DNA of 64,000 nt, taken from the IMG/VR virus record IMGVR_UViG_3300037116_000081, positions 1 to 64,000 of that record; one strand, written 5' to 3'. The notes under the pieces are model-generated. The model had not been told where the DNA came from. It worked only from the letters and a program-made list of their open reading frames with translations, and ran no database searches. Origin of the DNA: a virus. Position numbers and translations under genes: made by a program. Each line of letters starts with the position of its first letter. Position 1 is the first letter of the stretch. Below are positions 1-7,467 of the stretch, piece by piece.

Positions 1-196
1 AAACCAGATCGGATATTCCTGCCCTGGAACCAACGAACTCGCCGTCGGATCGTTCTTGCCCGTCTTGTCTTTGATGTTCACCGGCCCCACGTTATCGATG
101 TTGAGCGAGCATACGCCCGTCGCGTTCGTCACATCTACTACCAGCCGGAAATGCATTCCGCGCTTATAGGCTGTCAGAGTTTGGCAGCCCTGGCTA
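1..196 (-). pseudogene. 3' fragment of a duplicated secreted-protein gene, open at the left edge
   Basis: Read on the minus strand this encodes a C-terminal segment (GMHFRLVVDVTNATG, then DPTASSLVPGQEYPIWF) nearly identical to the gene at 42153-42635; the DNA match runs from base 1 to about 196 and then stops abruptly. The stop codon lies outside the window. No start codon is found in this frame before an in-frame stop upstream, so it looks like a remnant left by recombination rather than an intact gene. A third family member is at 871-1368. Confidence 0.6.
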
Positions 197-260
197 TCAC
201 GAAAAGGCAGGCCCCAATTACCAATCCGGACGTGATTACCAAACCGTGATCGAAGGCCAT
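174..260 (-). CDS. 28-residue single-pass membrane peptide
   Basis: A short ORF starting with MAFDHGLVITSG, mostly one hydrophobic helix (residues about 7-24). Its ATG lies exactly 6 bases after the -10 box of promoter copy A1, the same spacing used by two other genes behind copies of that promoter, which is the main reason to call it real. Function unknown. Confidence 0.45.
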   Translation of the reverse strand: MAFDHGLVITSGLVIGACLFVIARAAKL

Positions 261-263
261 GTA

Positions 264-313
264 TCAATCCTGCCTCAGCGCGCGCACGCCGTCAAGACCC
301 GGAAGTACTAGGA
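264..313 (-). repeat. 50-bp promoter repeat, copy 1
   Basis: The segment TCAATCCTGCCTCAGCG to AGTACTAGGA recurs at 516-565 and 41372-41421. With the adjoining element E1 it forms a roughly 103-bp block (264-366) that is nearly identical to 41372-41474. Confidence 0.85.
267..295 (-). promoter_or_regulatory. Promoter cassette copy A1 (TTGACG-N17-CAGGAT)
   Basis: The -35 TTGACG is at 290-295 and the -10 CAGGAT at 267-272, spaced 17. The ATG at 258-260 begins 6 bases after the -10, so the message would be leaderless. The surrounding 50 bp is repeated at 516-565 and 41372-41421. Confidence 0.65.
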
Positions 314-314
314 C

Positions 315-512
315 TCACACGCCAGCATCATCTTCCGTTTCGCGCTGAACTGGGGTTTCAGCGCGTGAAGCATTTTCGCTGAATGGTGAAGGTAATATAG
401 ACCCGTCCGGAAAAACCTCAAACAATGCTCCACAATCCCGGCACTGCAAGAGCATCCACCCAGCGCGCTTCAACACGCCGCCGCAATCACATCCGGACGA
501 CCGTACATCCAT
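315..512 (-). CDS. Small zinc-ribbon-like protein with element-encoded tail
   Basis: 65 residues. CDCGG at residues 8-12 and CRDCG at about 24-28 form a plausible four-cysteine zinc site. The last 16 residues (RAETPVQRETEDDAGV) come from palindromic element E1 read in frame, and the unrelated protein at 41423-41623 ends in the same residues. Translation starts at an ATG 6 bases after the -10 box of promoter copy A2. Function not recognised. Confidence 0.65.
   Translation of the reverse strand: MDVRSSGCDCGGVLKRAGWMLLQCRDCGALFEVFPDGSILPSPFSENASRAETPVQRETEDDAGV
341..365. repeat. Palindromic junction element E1
   Basis: Stem CGCGCTGAA/TTCAGCGCG around the loop CTGGGGT. It forms the 3' end of the gene at 315-512, encoding RAETPVQRETE. 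Confidence 0.85.
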
Positions 513-515
513 GCG

Positions 516-565
516 TCAATCCTGCCTCAGCGCGCGCACGCCGTCAAGACCCGGAAGTACTAGGA
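516..565 (-). repeat. 50-bp promoter repeat, copy 2
   Basis: Near-identical to 264-313. It carries promoter A2: -35 TTGACG at 542-547, -10 CAGGAT at 519-524, spacing 17, and the ATG of the gene at 315-512 begins 6 bases later (leaderless). Confidence 0.8.
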
Positions 566-592
566 CCGTCGAGAAAAGCGCCAACATAAAAA

Positions 593-874
593 TCAAAGAC
601 CGTAGCGCTGAGCGTGCTCCATCATCCGTGGCCACCAACTACCAGGCTGAGGACGGGGTCCGTCGTAGCCAATCATCCAGTATTCCTTTTGGGCTATGCG
701 TTCTCGCCGTTCTCGATACCGCCGCGTTATCTCTGCGCGATAGGTCAGTGGGCCAATTCGTGGTTTAGGCTGGTATGGGTTGCGCGTTCTCCATGCCCTG
801 GTTGCCGCACGCGACCTGCACTGCGCGCAGTAGTGAGAGCCGCACTGGCACACGCTGCGCTTCGCGAGTATCAT
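593..874 (-). CDS. 93-residue protein with a shuffled C-terminal module
   Basis: The N-terminus has a cysteine cluster (CQCGSHYCAQC), then an arginine-rich middle. The last 32 residues (EYWMIGYDGP to MMEHAQRYG) are nearly identical to the end of the protein at 41625-41828, whose N-terminal half is unrelated. The start overlaps the stop of the preceding gene by ATGA, so it is translationally coupled. Function unknown. Confidence 0.65.
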   Translation of the reverse strand: MILAKRSVCQCGSHYCAQCRSRAATRAWRTRNPYQPKPRIGPLTYRAEITRRYRERRERIAQKEYWMIGYDGPRPQPGSWWPRMMEHAQRYGL

Positions 875-1368
875 TCCAACCTAAACACCGTCCCGTCAAA
901 CCAGATCGGGTATTCGCGTCCTGGTATCAGAGAAGAGGCTACCGGGTCCGTCAGACCGTCCGCTTGCTTGATGGCAACGGGATTACCGCTGACTTGGTCG
1001 ATCGCCAATGAGCAATGGCCCGCCGCGTTAGTCACGTCGGGCACTAACCTGAGATGCATCCCCTTGGCATAGATAGTCAAAGCTTGGCAACCAGCCGGCC
1101 CGAACTGGTATGTGTAGGCGAAAGTCTTGTTGCTCGACGCCACGAAGTCACAGACGCCGGATTGCGCCGTGGCCTTCGTGAGCAACGTTGCAGTGTTGGC
1201 ATCCACGAACCAGCCTTTACCTGGCGTGAAATACTGAACCAGGTTCTTACCCATCTGGAGACCCTGGAAGGGGTTGATTGCCGTGGTGCCCCGTATTTCG
1301 GTTATCACCAGCGCGCACAGCACTGTCAGCGCAACACCTTGGAGTATTCTCTCTAATGGCGATACCAT
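871..1368 (-). CDS. Exported protein, paralogue of 42153-42635
   Basis: 165 residues. The N-terminus (about residues 8-25) is hydrophobic, a signal peptide or anchor. The core (INPFQGLQMGKNLVQYF, GKGWFVDANTATLL, KGMHLRLVPDVTNA, PGREYPIWFDGTVFRLE) matches 42153-42635 closely. Two conserved cysteines could form a disulphide. It follows the collagen-like gene with a 16-base overlap, and the same gene pair occurs at 42-43 kb. Role unknown; possibly a surface or fibre-associated protein. Confidence 0.75.
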   Translation of the reverse strand: MVSPLERILQGVALTVLCALVITEIRGTTAINPFQGLQMGKNLVQYFTPGKGWFVDANTATLLTKATAQSGVCDFVASSNKTFAYTYQFGPAGCQALTIYAKGMHLRLVPDVTNAAGHCSLAIDQVSGNPVAIKQADGLTDPVASSLIPGREYPIWFDGTVFRLE

Positions 1369-1985
1369 GCGACCAATCCATCCGGCGTCGGAGTTGATTG
1401 AGGAATCGCGCCAGCAAGAAACGTGATCGTATTTCCAGACAGCGTGTAATCGATGCCCGCGGTTTGCAAAAGCCCGTTTCGGATCAGCATCAGGCTACCG
1501 GCCGGCGAAGGCGCCGCGGCAAGGACAAACGTGGCGTTGACGCCGTTGACAGTTCCGCCTGGTACTTCAGCATCCGAAAAGTTTCCGCCGCTTCCTGCTG
1601 GTCCCTGTGGCCCCGTTGCGCCGGCCGCTCCGGCTGCACCTGCGGGTCCGGTCGCGCCAATAGTGCCGGCTGGCCCCTGCGCACCTGTAGCACCGGCCGG
1701 CCCCGCGGGTCCAGCAATCGAACACCCCGTAGCAGCCGCGTTAAACGTAATAGAGCCGTGTGTCCCTGCCACTGTCGGATAGGTCACCACAATGCAAGCG
1801 GATTTATTGTCCAGCTCGACAATCGCCCCGGTTGGAGTCACGGCAATGACCGAGCCGGCCGGCACCGCTACCGTGGCTTTGATTTGCTGCTCAAGGCTCG
1901 GCTTGGTCTGGCCATGCAGGACCGCGACAAGGATGCCCCCTACTCCGATACAAAAGAGCGAGCTAACGATGAGAACTCGTTTCAT
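1353..1985 (-). CDS. Secreted collagen-like fibre protein
   Basis: 210 residues from the ATG at 1985. I prefer this start to one further upstream because it gives a clean signal peptide (MKRVLIVSSLFCIG...) and aligns with the paralogue at 42620-43234. A beta-rich N-terminal domain is followed by about 15 Gly-X-Y triplets (GPAGPAGATGAQGPAG...), then a domain of the kind seen in phage fibres ([30 protein letters not shown]). Collagen-like segments in phages form trimeric fibre shafts; the signal peptide suggests export instead of, or before, virion assembly. Alternative: a host-surface protein expressed from a prophage. Confidence 0.75.
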   Translation of the reverse strand: MKRVLIVSSLFCIGVGGILVAVLHGQTKPSLEQQIKATVAVPAGSVIAVTPTGAIVELDNKSACIVVTYPTVAGTHGSITFNAAATGCSIAGPAGPAGATGAQGPAGTIGATGPAGAAGAAGATGPQGPAGSGGNFSDAEVPGGTVNGVNATFVLAAAPSPAGSLMLIRNGLLQTAGIDYTLSGNTITFLAGAIPQSTPTPDGLVAWYRH

Positions 1986-2023
1986 GCAGACAAGCTTACT
2001 CCAGTTCCCGAAATCGCGCAATA

Positions 2024-2254
2024 CTACGCCAGCTCCGCAAGCAACGTCAGTTTCGCTCCAAACGCCGGTTGAGTCGCCCAGGTCATCGCTATCAGGGTAG
2101 CCGAGAGCACGCCCAGGAAGACGCCGACAGCCGCAAGCGGCGCGACGACTGAAGCCAATCCTGGCATCGCGATAATCCCAAACAGCACCAGTAACATGCT
2201 GATGAAAGAGCCGAGCGCGAGCCCAGCGATAAAGCCTTTGTGTTCGTTACTCAT
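2024..2254 (-). CDS. Small two-helix membrane protein
   Basis: 76 residues with two hydrophobic helices (about 8-32 and 38-58). An SD (GGAAGGA) precedes the ATG and a promoter lies at 2275-2303. It heads the leftward unit that includes the collagen-like gene. Function unknown; a holin-type role is possible but unsupported. Confidence 0.6.
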   Translation of the reverse strand: MSNEHKGFIAGLALGSFISMLLVLFGIIAMPGLASVVAPLAAVGVFLGVLSATLIAMTWATQPAFGAKLTLLAELA

Positions 2255-2274
2255 TTGTGTCCTTCCACGGCTTG

Positions 2275-2303
2275 ATAGTATGGCCTGAAATTGAAGTTTG
2301 AAA
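2275..2303 (-). promoter_or_regulatory. Promoter (TTTCAA-N17-TACTAT)
   Basis: -35 TTTCAA at 2298-2303, -10 TACTAT at 2275-2280, spacing 17. It faces the gene at 2024-2254. The TACTATCAA stretch is shared with the promoter at 44257-44285. Confidence 0.5.
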
Positions 2304-2354
2304 TGAACCAGAAGTACCGATTCACTCTTAGTACTTATGGGCTATCCTGCGTCT

Positions 2355-2379
2355 CGTGCTGCACTGGAGTAGCAGCACG
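2355..2379. repeat. Palindromic junction element E2
   Basis: Stem CGTGCTGC/GCAGCACG with loop ACTGGAGTA, at the 3' edge of the minus-strand gene ending at 2388. Confidence 0.85.
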
Positions 2380-2387
2380 TTGGGGCG

Positions 2388-2648
2388 TTACGCGCTTTTC
2401 CATCCGTAATTGTCTCTCGATCCGTGAATGTGTCGGGCGTGCCACTCCCGGCCCTTCGTGTCTACCAACTCGCGTGGCAAAATCAGATCGTCCTTCAATG
2501 TATCGGCGGGTGGCAGGCTCTTCAAATATTCTATCGCTTGCGCTCGAAGGTCGCGCCGAAGAAATTCAAACGGTGTGATTCCCTTGAAGTGATCCGGCAC
2601 ATCCCGGAGTGTTGAGTCACGCGGAAAGATGACAGGCTCCTGGTTCAC
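2388..2648 (-). CDS. Hypothetical 86-residue protein
   Basis: Starts with GTG overlapping the stop of the gene at 2645-3025 (GTGA). Charged and soluble, with no motif I recognise. Element E2 follows its stop. Confidence 0.55.
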   Translation of the reverse strand: MNQEPVIFPRDSTLRDVPDHFKGITPFEFLRRDLRAQAIEYLKSLPPADTLKDDLILPRELVDTKGREWHARHIHGSRDNYGWKSA

Positions 2649-3025
2649 AGAATGCCTGCCTTTTCGGGATAGTTAAGAACCGCGCCAGTTTCGTTTTGCA
2701 TCCCTCGGATGCTGTCTAGATATTCCCCCACGGTGAAGCCTTCGCCGAAATTGATGGACCCCGACATCCCTTCGATTGTAGGCACGCACTCCATACAGCT
2801 TTCAGTGAGGGCGTCCGTCAACTGCCAAACGGTTTCGCCAGCGAGTAGCGTTTCGTCGATGTGAAATTCCGCCTGGTGAAGCTCTTCGTTTGCCGCGGTC
2901 AGTTTTTCTTTGCCTGGATCTTCCGGCCCCAACTCGTGGATCAGCGCTTGAAGGTCGGCGGTTAGCAGCGCTGCATTTGCTGAGATGCGGGCGAGACGGC
3001 GTACTCTGTCACGAGTCCAGTTCAT
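2645..3025 (-). CDS. Hypothetical 126-residue helical protein
   Basis: I place the start at 3025 (MNWTRDRVRRL) because the longer frame would translate through element E3, and an SD-like AAGGT lies just upstream of this ATG. The first 70 residues look helical (RISANAALLTADLQALIHEL), followed by a Cys-x-x-Cys (CMEC). Promoter 3086-3114 and E3 precede it. Function unknown. Confidence 0.6.
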   Translation of the reverse strand: MNWTRDRVRRLARISANAALLTADLQALIHELGPEDPGKEKLTAANEELHQAEFHIDETLLAGETVWQLTDALTESCMECVPTIEGMSGSINFGEGFTVGEYLDSIRGMQNETGAVLNYPEKAGIL

Positions 3026-3047
3026 TACCTTACACTTTTTTCGTCTT

Positions 3048-3076
3048 GGCAGGGCACTGGAGTTAGTAGCCCTGCC
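3048..3076. repeat. Palindromic junction element E3 (class B stem)
   Basis: Stem GGCAGGGC/GCCCTGCC, loop ACTGGAGTTAGTA with a 4-base expansion. It lies between promoter 3086-3114 and the start at 3025, giving a promoter-hairpin-gene order. Confidence 0.8.
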
Positions 3077-3085
3077 CCTGAGCGG

Positions 3086-3114
3086 ATAATGCCCCAACTC
3101 TGCCTGTAAGTCAA
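3086..3114 (-). promoter_or_regulatory. Promoter (TTGACT-N17-CATTAT)
   Basis: -35 TTGACT at 3109-3114, preceded by the GTAC also seen at other promoters here; -10 CATTAT at 3086-3091. It drives the leftward genes 3025 to 2388. Confidence 0.55.
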
Positions 3115-3240
3115 GTACTGTAGGGTACCAGTCGGGTGAAAACACTTGAGATTTTTCCAGGGCGGGTGTAAACTTTGAACCATGCCACAAACAGCAGCAG
3201 CATTCGCTTGGCTGGTTAAATCTCCAAACCTAAAAACGAA

Positions 3241-3272
3241 AGGCCGGATCTCCGCGTGAGAAAACCCGGCCT
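3241..3272. terminator. Hairpin in the divergent gap
   Basis: Inverted repeat AGGCCGG/CCGGCCT with an 18-base loop and no clear U-run. It sits in the 417-base gap (3026-3442) that separates leftward and rightward units and could be a terminator, an attenuator or a protein site. Confidence 0.35.
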
Positions 3273-3317
3273 GACTCGAATGGTCTGCACTTCCCGGTCA
3301 CCACACCAGAAAGGTTC

Positions 3318-3365
3318 ACAGCCTGAACAACAGCCTGAACATGCCCATTATACAACAGTCTGAAC
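3318..3365 (+). repeat. Three direct repeats ACAGYCTGAAC
   Basis: Copies at 3318-3328, 3330-3340 and 3355-3365 overlap the divergent promoter region. They look like binding sites for a regulator or initiator. Confidence 0.55.
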
Positions 3366-3374
3366 CTGCGTCAA
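3347..3374 (-). promoter_or_regulatory. Strong promoter (TTGACG-N16-TATAAT)
   Basis: -35 TTGACG at 3369-3374 and a perfect -10 TATAAT at 3347-3352, facing left. The upstream GGTACTTTTGGGTC resembles the flank of the 50-bp promoter repeats. The direct repeats overlap its spacer and start site, so it is probably regulated. Confidence 0.65.
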
Positions 3375-3442
3375 GACCCAAAAGTACCAGGTTTGAGAGG
3401 TTCCCGCCTCCAAGCTTAAGGGCACCAGAATGTTTCGATGGG

Positions 3443-3703
3443 ATGGAACTAGGCGGCCCGCTCCACGAACTCCCCCTAGAAGCGCTCGGCCTGCTTTGCC
3501 AGTTTCGGGATTACGCCTTCATCCACTTCGGCCTTCCATGCGAAGAGCGTGATTTAGAACGGGTCGCCAAGCAGTTTCGGATGACCCGGCTGAAATTCCG
3601 GCGGCATTGGCCTAGCCTGCGTAAACTTTGGACAGAGTGCGATGGGCGCTTGGTTTATCAAGCAGATGAAGTCTACATCACCGATCGGGAGCCGCGACAA
3701 TGA
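3443..3703 (+). CDS. DUF1376-like short replication-associated protein
   Basis: 86 residues from the ATG at 3443; a longer version from 3341 would run over the opposing promoter. GLLCQFRDYAFIHFGLP and FRMTRLKFRRHWPSLRKLW parallel LRWYAWYHGGIPNNEEF and STRKFRKMWPFLISFF in the next gene, so the two are tandem paralogues of the DUF1376 family found beside phage replication genes. The stop overlaps the next start (ATGA). Confidence 0.6.
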   Translation: MELGGPLHELPLEALGLLCQFRDYAFIHFGLPCEERDLERVAKQFRMTRLKFRRHWPSLRKLWTECDGRLVYQADEVYITDREPRQ

Positions 3704-4476
3704 GATCCCTCCAGATTTTCCCGGCCGACGAACTCGCGGAGTTCATGGGCTGCACAGCAGATCAATTTTTAGCTTTGACACGGCTCCGGTGGTACGCCTG
3801 GTATCACGGCGGAATCCCTAACAACGAGGAGTTTCTCGCTCAACTTCAGAAGAACTTACTCTGTGTTTCAACGCGGAAATTTCGGAAGATGTGGCCATTT
3901 TTGATTTCATTTTTCACCGAAAACGACGGAACTTTGCGGTTTACACTGGATGAGAAGCGGCGTATAGAGTCAGAAGAAAGGATAGCTAAATCACAGGAAG
4001 CAGGTAGGTTAGGGGCTGAAAAGCGCTGGAATCATAAGCGTGGCGTATCGAAAACTGACGATAGCCACCCTATGTTTTCAAACATAGCTCCCATCCCATC
4101 CCATCCCAACCTACCCCATACAGAAGCAGCAACAGCAGACAGAACTACGGGTATTGTGGAACTCAGCCACGCGGTAGCTGCTGCTGATGCTCAAACCACT
4201 GAATCAATTGAACGCAAACCACCAACACGGCAAGATACCGAGTTCCCGGAAGCCCAAAAGCTCATAGCATCCTGCAAGAAATTCTCCGATGTTACGCCAG
4301 ACTTCGTTGAAAAACTCGCAAATCTTGCTCGGGCAGTGGACCCGGACCTTGACGACGGAAGGCTTTGTGAAGCAATCCGCGCGACGTTCAAACGGGAGAA
4401 ACAGGAAAGCGCTGGACTTTGGCTTCACACTGTCCCGGCCTGGTTACAAAATCGAAGGCGGGCGGCTTCAGCATGA
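3700..4476 (+). CDS. DUF1376 family protein, phage replication region
   Basis: 258 residues. Residues 1-85 form the DUF1376-type domain, followed by the characteristic KSQEAGRLGAEKRWN, a Ser/Thr/Ala-rich linker (about 105-165), and a C-terminal helical domain (about 170-258). Such proteins are encoded next to phage helicase-loader or initiator genes and are thought to act in replication initiation. Coupled by ATGA on both sides. Confidence 0.7.
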   Translation: MRSLQIFPADELAEFMGCTADQFLALTRLRWYAWYHGGIPNNEEFLAQLQKNLLCVSTRKFRKMWPFLISFFTENDGTLRFTLDEKRRIESEERIAKSQEAGRLGAEKRWNHKRGVSKTDDSHPMFSNIAPIPSHPNLPHTEAATADRTTGIVELSHAVAAADAQTTESIERKPPTRQDTEFPEAQKLIASCKKFSDVTPDFVEKLANLARAVDPDLDDGRLCEAIRATFKREKQESAGLWLHTVPAWLQNRRRAASA

Positions 4477-4868
4477 CCGATAGAGAAATAATTTCTGCCG
4501 TAACCAAACTTTTCCACCGGGCGCAAGCTGGAGAGTTCGGGCGTGTCGGAGGATTAAAGCCAGCCGTACACATCAAACTAAATCCATTCGCTGTTGAGAT
4601 TGGCAATGTATACCTGGGCCGTGTTAAAGCTGTCGCTGTAGCAGAAGGTAGGTTGACCGTTGAGGCGAGGACGCTTGGGTGGGCGTTGGTGGGCGAGGAC
4701 AAAAAAGAACGCCGTGTGGTGCCTCTAAAGAGTGGCGCGACGTTCAAAGCCTACATCGAGAAGAGAACGATCCAACGGTTGAATCGCAAGCCAGTTCAGC
4801 CATCGAGAGTGAATCAACCTCAACAGCAACGGCGGATGGAGTATCTCCGCGAAGTTGGACGCCTTTAG
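4473..4868 (+). CDS. Hypothetical protein, third gene of the rightward operon
   Basis: 131 residues from MTDREIISAV; the ATG overlaps the previous stop. Mixed alpha/beta start, then a basic C-terminus (KRTIQRLNRKPVQPSRV) that could bind nucleic acid. It converges on the leftward gene at 4865 with a 4-base overlap and no terminator between them. Confidence 0.6.
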   Translation: MTDREIISAVTKLFHRAQAGEFGRVGGLKPAVHIKLNPFAVEIGNVYLGRVKAVAVAEGRLTVEARTLGWALVGEDKKERRVVPLKSGATFKAYIEKRTIQRLNRKPVQPSRVNQPQQQRRMEYLREVGRL

Positions 4869-5371
4869 TTCGGTTGACCGTTTTCTGGAACCGGCTGAGG
4901 AGTTGAGTAGCGGTCCTTCTCTTCGATAGCGTCTCGCATTTCACGAAGCAGGTTTTCTACTTCCACGGCAAAGTGTGCATAGTGCGGAGTGTCGAGTCCT
5001 TGGAAAATCTGTGCCACTCGATCCCTGATCCGTTCATCGCTCGGATGCGCTTCTTTCCGTGCCGTCAACTTATGCACGTTCCACCGCGTGAAGTCCGTCC
5101 CTAACTTCTCTGCCGTTGCGTTGTCCATCTCGAAACACTTCGATACCATCAGGTAGCCTGCGAATTCCCCGCCTGACATTTGCGCCGCTTGGATTGCATC
5201 CGGATGACTTTTTTGCAAGTGCTTCATCAACGGATTTACCATCGCCGCGACTTGCTGAAGCTTCGCCTTAGGATTTGATCCGACGATAGCGGCTGAGCCG
5301 AGTAGGTCAGATTTGAAGACGTGACCACAGAGGATGCATTTGGTGGGCTGGTGAATCAAAGTTGGATTCAT
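4865..5371 (-). CDS. C2H2-type zinc-finger protein
   Basis: 168 residues. CILCG at residues 12-16 and HLQKSHPD at about 52-59 give a CxxC...HxxxxH zinc site; the rest is helical and charged. An SD (GGAAG) precedes the ATG. Element E4 and a mini-ORF lie between it and the gene before. Function unknown, probably nucleic-acid binding. Confidence 0.6.
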   Translation of the reverse strand: MNPTLIHQPTKCILCGHVFKSDLLGSAAIVGSNPKAKLQQVAAMVNPLMKHLQKSHPDAIQAAQMSGGEFAGYLMVSKCFEMDNATAEKLGTDFTRWNVHKLTARKEAHPSDERIRDRVAQIFQGLDTPHYAHFAVEVENLLREMRDAIEEKDRYSTPQPVPENGQPN

Positions 5372-5384
5372 TTCGTTTCTTCCT

Positions 5385-5441
5385 TCAGGTTTCGGCGGGG
5401 CACTGGAGTAGCCCCGCCCAAAATGTTGGCCGGTCGGTCAC
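5385..5441 (-). CDS. Mini-ORF spanning element E4
   Basis: 18 codons from a GTG that overlaps the stop of the upstream gene (GTGA), through E4, to a TGA just before the SD of the gene at 4865-5371. It fits the coupling pattern of the other element mini-ORFs. Confidence 0.45.
   Translation of the reverse strand: MTDRPTFWAGLLQCPAET
5394..5418. repeat. Palindromic junction element E4 (class B)
   Basis: Stem GGCGGGGC/GCCCCGCC, loop ACTGGAGTA, in the gap between two leftward genes. Confidence 0.85.
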
Positions 5442-5878
5442 TTCAGATACCATCGGCGCGTTTCATCGTCGCCTTCAATCTTCGATTCCACTACTCCTTT
5501 CGATTTGAGCCACGAACAGGCGGTATAGACTGTCTGAGCTGGAACTTTCAAAAACTGAATCAATTCCATGCTCGACATCGGGCGTTTGCGCAAAGCCTCT
5601 TGGACCCGATCTACTATGGACGGACCACCAGCGCGCGGTGCTTCACTTTCGTGTGCTGCTATTGGCGCGTGCTTAACCGGCTGCTTTCGCTGGTACGCGC
5701 GTTTTACTGGTGGCTGTTCTGGGGCTTGTTCTACGGGACTGGCTAACTGGAGTGGCCCCTCCGTTATCACGGGAGCTTCCGCAGGACGGGGAGTTCCCTG
5801 GATCGCGGAAAGCAAACTCCGGATCGTTTCTTCGTTTTCAACTTCGGCATCGATAATAACCGCGTGGATCTTCGCCAT
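5438..5878 (-). CDS. Winged-helix DNA-binding protein
   Basis: 146 residues: an N-terminal segment with a beta-strand and an acidic helix, a Pro-rich linker (about 30-80), then a winged helix-turn-helix (VDRVQEALRKRPMSSMELIQ, VPAQTVYTACSWLKSKGVVE, RRWYLK). Probably a regulator or DNA-organising protein. Upstream lies element E5, read in frame with this gene but without a start codon. Confidence 0.6.
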   Translation of the reverse strand: MAKIHAVIIDAEVENEETIRSLLSAIQGTPRPAEAPVITEGPLQLASPVEQAPEQPPVKRAYQRKQPVKHAPIAAHESEAPRAGGPSIVDRVQEALRKRPMSSMELIQFLKVPAQTVYTACSWLKSKGVVESKIEGDDETRRWYLK

Positions 5879-5893
5879 TGTTCGACCTTTCCC

Positions 5894-5917
5894 CGCGCTG
5901 CTATTCCAGTGCAGCGC
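5894..5917. repeat. Palindromic junction element E5
   Basis: Stem GCGCTGC/GCAGCGC, loop TATTCCAGT. On the minus strand its 3' flank GGGGAAAGG serves as the SD for the gene at 5438-5878. Confidence 0.85.
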
Positions 5918-5924
5918 AAGACGA

Positions 5925-7445
5925 CTAGAAATCTTTCGTTACTGCTTTACGTTCATCTTCTGTCCCTGGCTGTTCTGGATCTTCGTCTTCTTCTTCGGCT
6001 GGTTCATCCGAGAGGAACTGCAAGACAAAAGTCTGCACCTTCTCGGGCGGCTGCAATTGCATGAGCAACTGTTGAACGTTTGGCGCCGCGACTTGCTTTC
6101 GAAGTTCGAAAAGCGCGAGAACTTTCTCCGGCCCCAGCTTTTTCGTTTCCCGATATGAGAAATCTCCGTATTCATCCAGGAACCAATCGCGGAAATGCAT
6201 TCCGGTAGCTTTGTGGAACATGTCCACCATGTGTGGTGTCGCTATGTCGAGCATCGGCCCCATGGTCGCATTGATAAGTTCCAACTCCATGAACATGGTT
6301 TGTTGCTCCGATGTGAGATTGGGATTCATTTGCTGGGGCTGCGGGACGTCAGGCGCGGCCGGTTCGGGAAGGGAATGGTCAGCCTGTACGGTAACGGGCG
6401 GGCGTGGTGGCGGCTTCTGCCCAGCGCGCGCGATGGCAACCTGTGCGACGGCTCCCCCAACTTCTAAAAGCTTTTGGACAACCGGGACAAGCACTCCCGC
6501 CCAATCTGTTCCGGAGCTGGCCGCGCTATTCCCGCGGAACATGCCGGCGATTTCTTTCACGTCGCCCAACTCTTCCTTGAGTGAGCGCCGTGGCTCGGGC
6601 GTGTTGTTCTTCGCGAGCAGTTCGCGTGAGAATTTACGCTCTTCGGAAAGTTCGGATTGCATTGCGGCGAGCTGACTCATCACGAGTTGAACCACTCCCC
6701 CGCCGTCCGACTTGTTGACGCTGAGAATTTTCTCGACCAGCCCCATGAACTGAGCCGGGTTCGCCATCGCCAGCATGCGATCCGCGCTTTTTTCCATACT
6801 CTCTATCACTTTCCCGGCGAGTGAGTTTTGTTCTTCCGGTGCAGCCTCAGGACGAAGTTGCTTGACTGCGTTCACCGCGGCCTTGAACATTTCGGCGGCT
6901 TGATCCATGCCCGCACTCGTGCCGGCCACTTGCTGCTGCTGGATACGCCTCGACTCCGCGGCCTCTAGTAAAGGCTTGGCCCACGCCCAGTCTTTGTTGC
7001 GGCCGTCATTGATCCACTCACCCAGGGGAAGCTTAGGCGGGTAGTTCATGTTCATGATCCGAAAATAGTGACTGTAAGCAGACTTACCGTGGCGGGTTGT
7101 CGGATTAAATAGATTTAATACAGCAAGGTACTTTCCGCTGCCGTACTCTTCCATGACCGACTGCTGATCGATCGGCTGGGTGTACTTCATGATGAAGTTG
7201 TCATTGCCGGTGATCTTCCGGTCGGTGTAGGGCTCACATCGGTACAGGTATATGGTGTATAAGTCCTTCCAATCCTGTTCGGTGAGAGCTTTCAAGCTAT
7301 CGAAGAACGATTCTCCGACGTCCCCCGCTCCCGTGTCGGCTTTTACGTCTCTCGGAGCCCTCGGCCGGCCTGGTGGCCGCTTATCCGGCGGTTCAAGTGG
7401 TTGAGTCTGCTCTTTTTGGATCGGTTCTGCGGTGGTTTCTGCCAC
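5925..7445 (-). CDS. Large AT-hook, coiled-coil protein
   Basis: 506 residues from a GTG with an upstream GGAG. An AT-hook (KRPPGRPRAPR) lies at about residues 23-33. A globular part (about 45-175) contains TARHGKSAYSHYFRIMN-like sequence, followed by Ala/Gln-rich helices, a Pro-rich linker with PKPPPRPP, and an acidic end. It could be a minor-groove DNA-binding protein for packaging, scaffolding or gene control. Its 5' leader contains a parS-like palindrome. Confidence 0.6.
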   Translation of the reverse strand: MAETTAEPIQKEQTQPLEPPDKRPPGRPRAPRDVKADTGAGDVGESFFDSLKALTEQDWKDLYTIYLYRCEPYTDRKITGNDNFIMKYTQPIDQQSVMEEYGSGKYLAVLNLFNPTTRHGKSAYSHYFRIMNMNYPPKLPLGEWINDGRNKDWAWAKPLLEAAESRRIQQQQVAGTSAGMDQAAEMFKAAVNAVKQLRPEAAPEEQNSLAGKVIESMEKSADRMLAMANPAQFMGLVEKILSVNKSDGGGVVQLVMSQLAAMQSELSEERKFSRELLAKNNTPEPRRSLKEELGDVKEIAGMFRGNSAASSGTDWAGVLVPVVQKLLEVGGAVAQVAIARAGQKPPPRPPVTVQADHSLPEPAAPDVPQPQQMNPNLTSEQQTMFMELELINATMGPMLDIATPHMVDMFHKATGMHFRDWFLDEYGDFSYRETKKLGPEKVLALFELRKQVAAPNVQQLLMQLQPPEKVQTFVLQFLSDEPAEEEDEDPEQPGTEDERKAVTKDF

Positions 7446-7467
7446 GTTTCACGGCTCCGTGGGCCTA

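Noticed and set aside
1398-2072. Long plus-strand ORF opposite the collagen-like gene
   Set aside because: It is the antisense shadow of the Gly-X-Y repeats, with no SD and no coherent domain.
2291-2578. 95-codon plus-strand ORF through element E2
   Set aside because: Antisense to the coupled leftward genes; no SD and no recognisable product.
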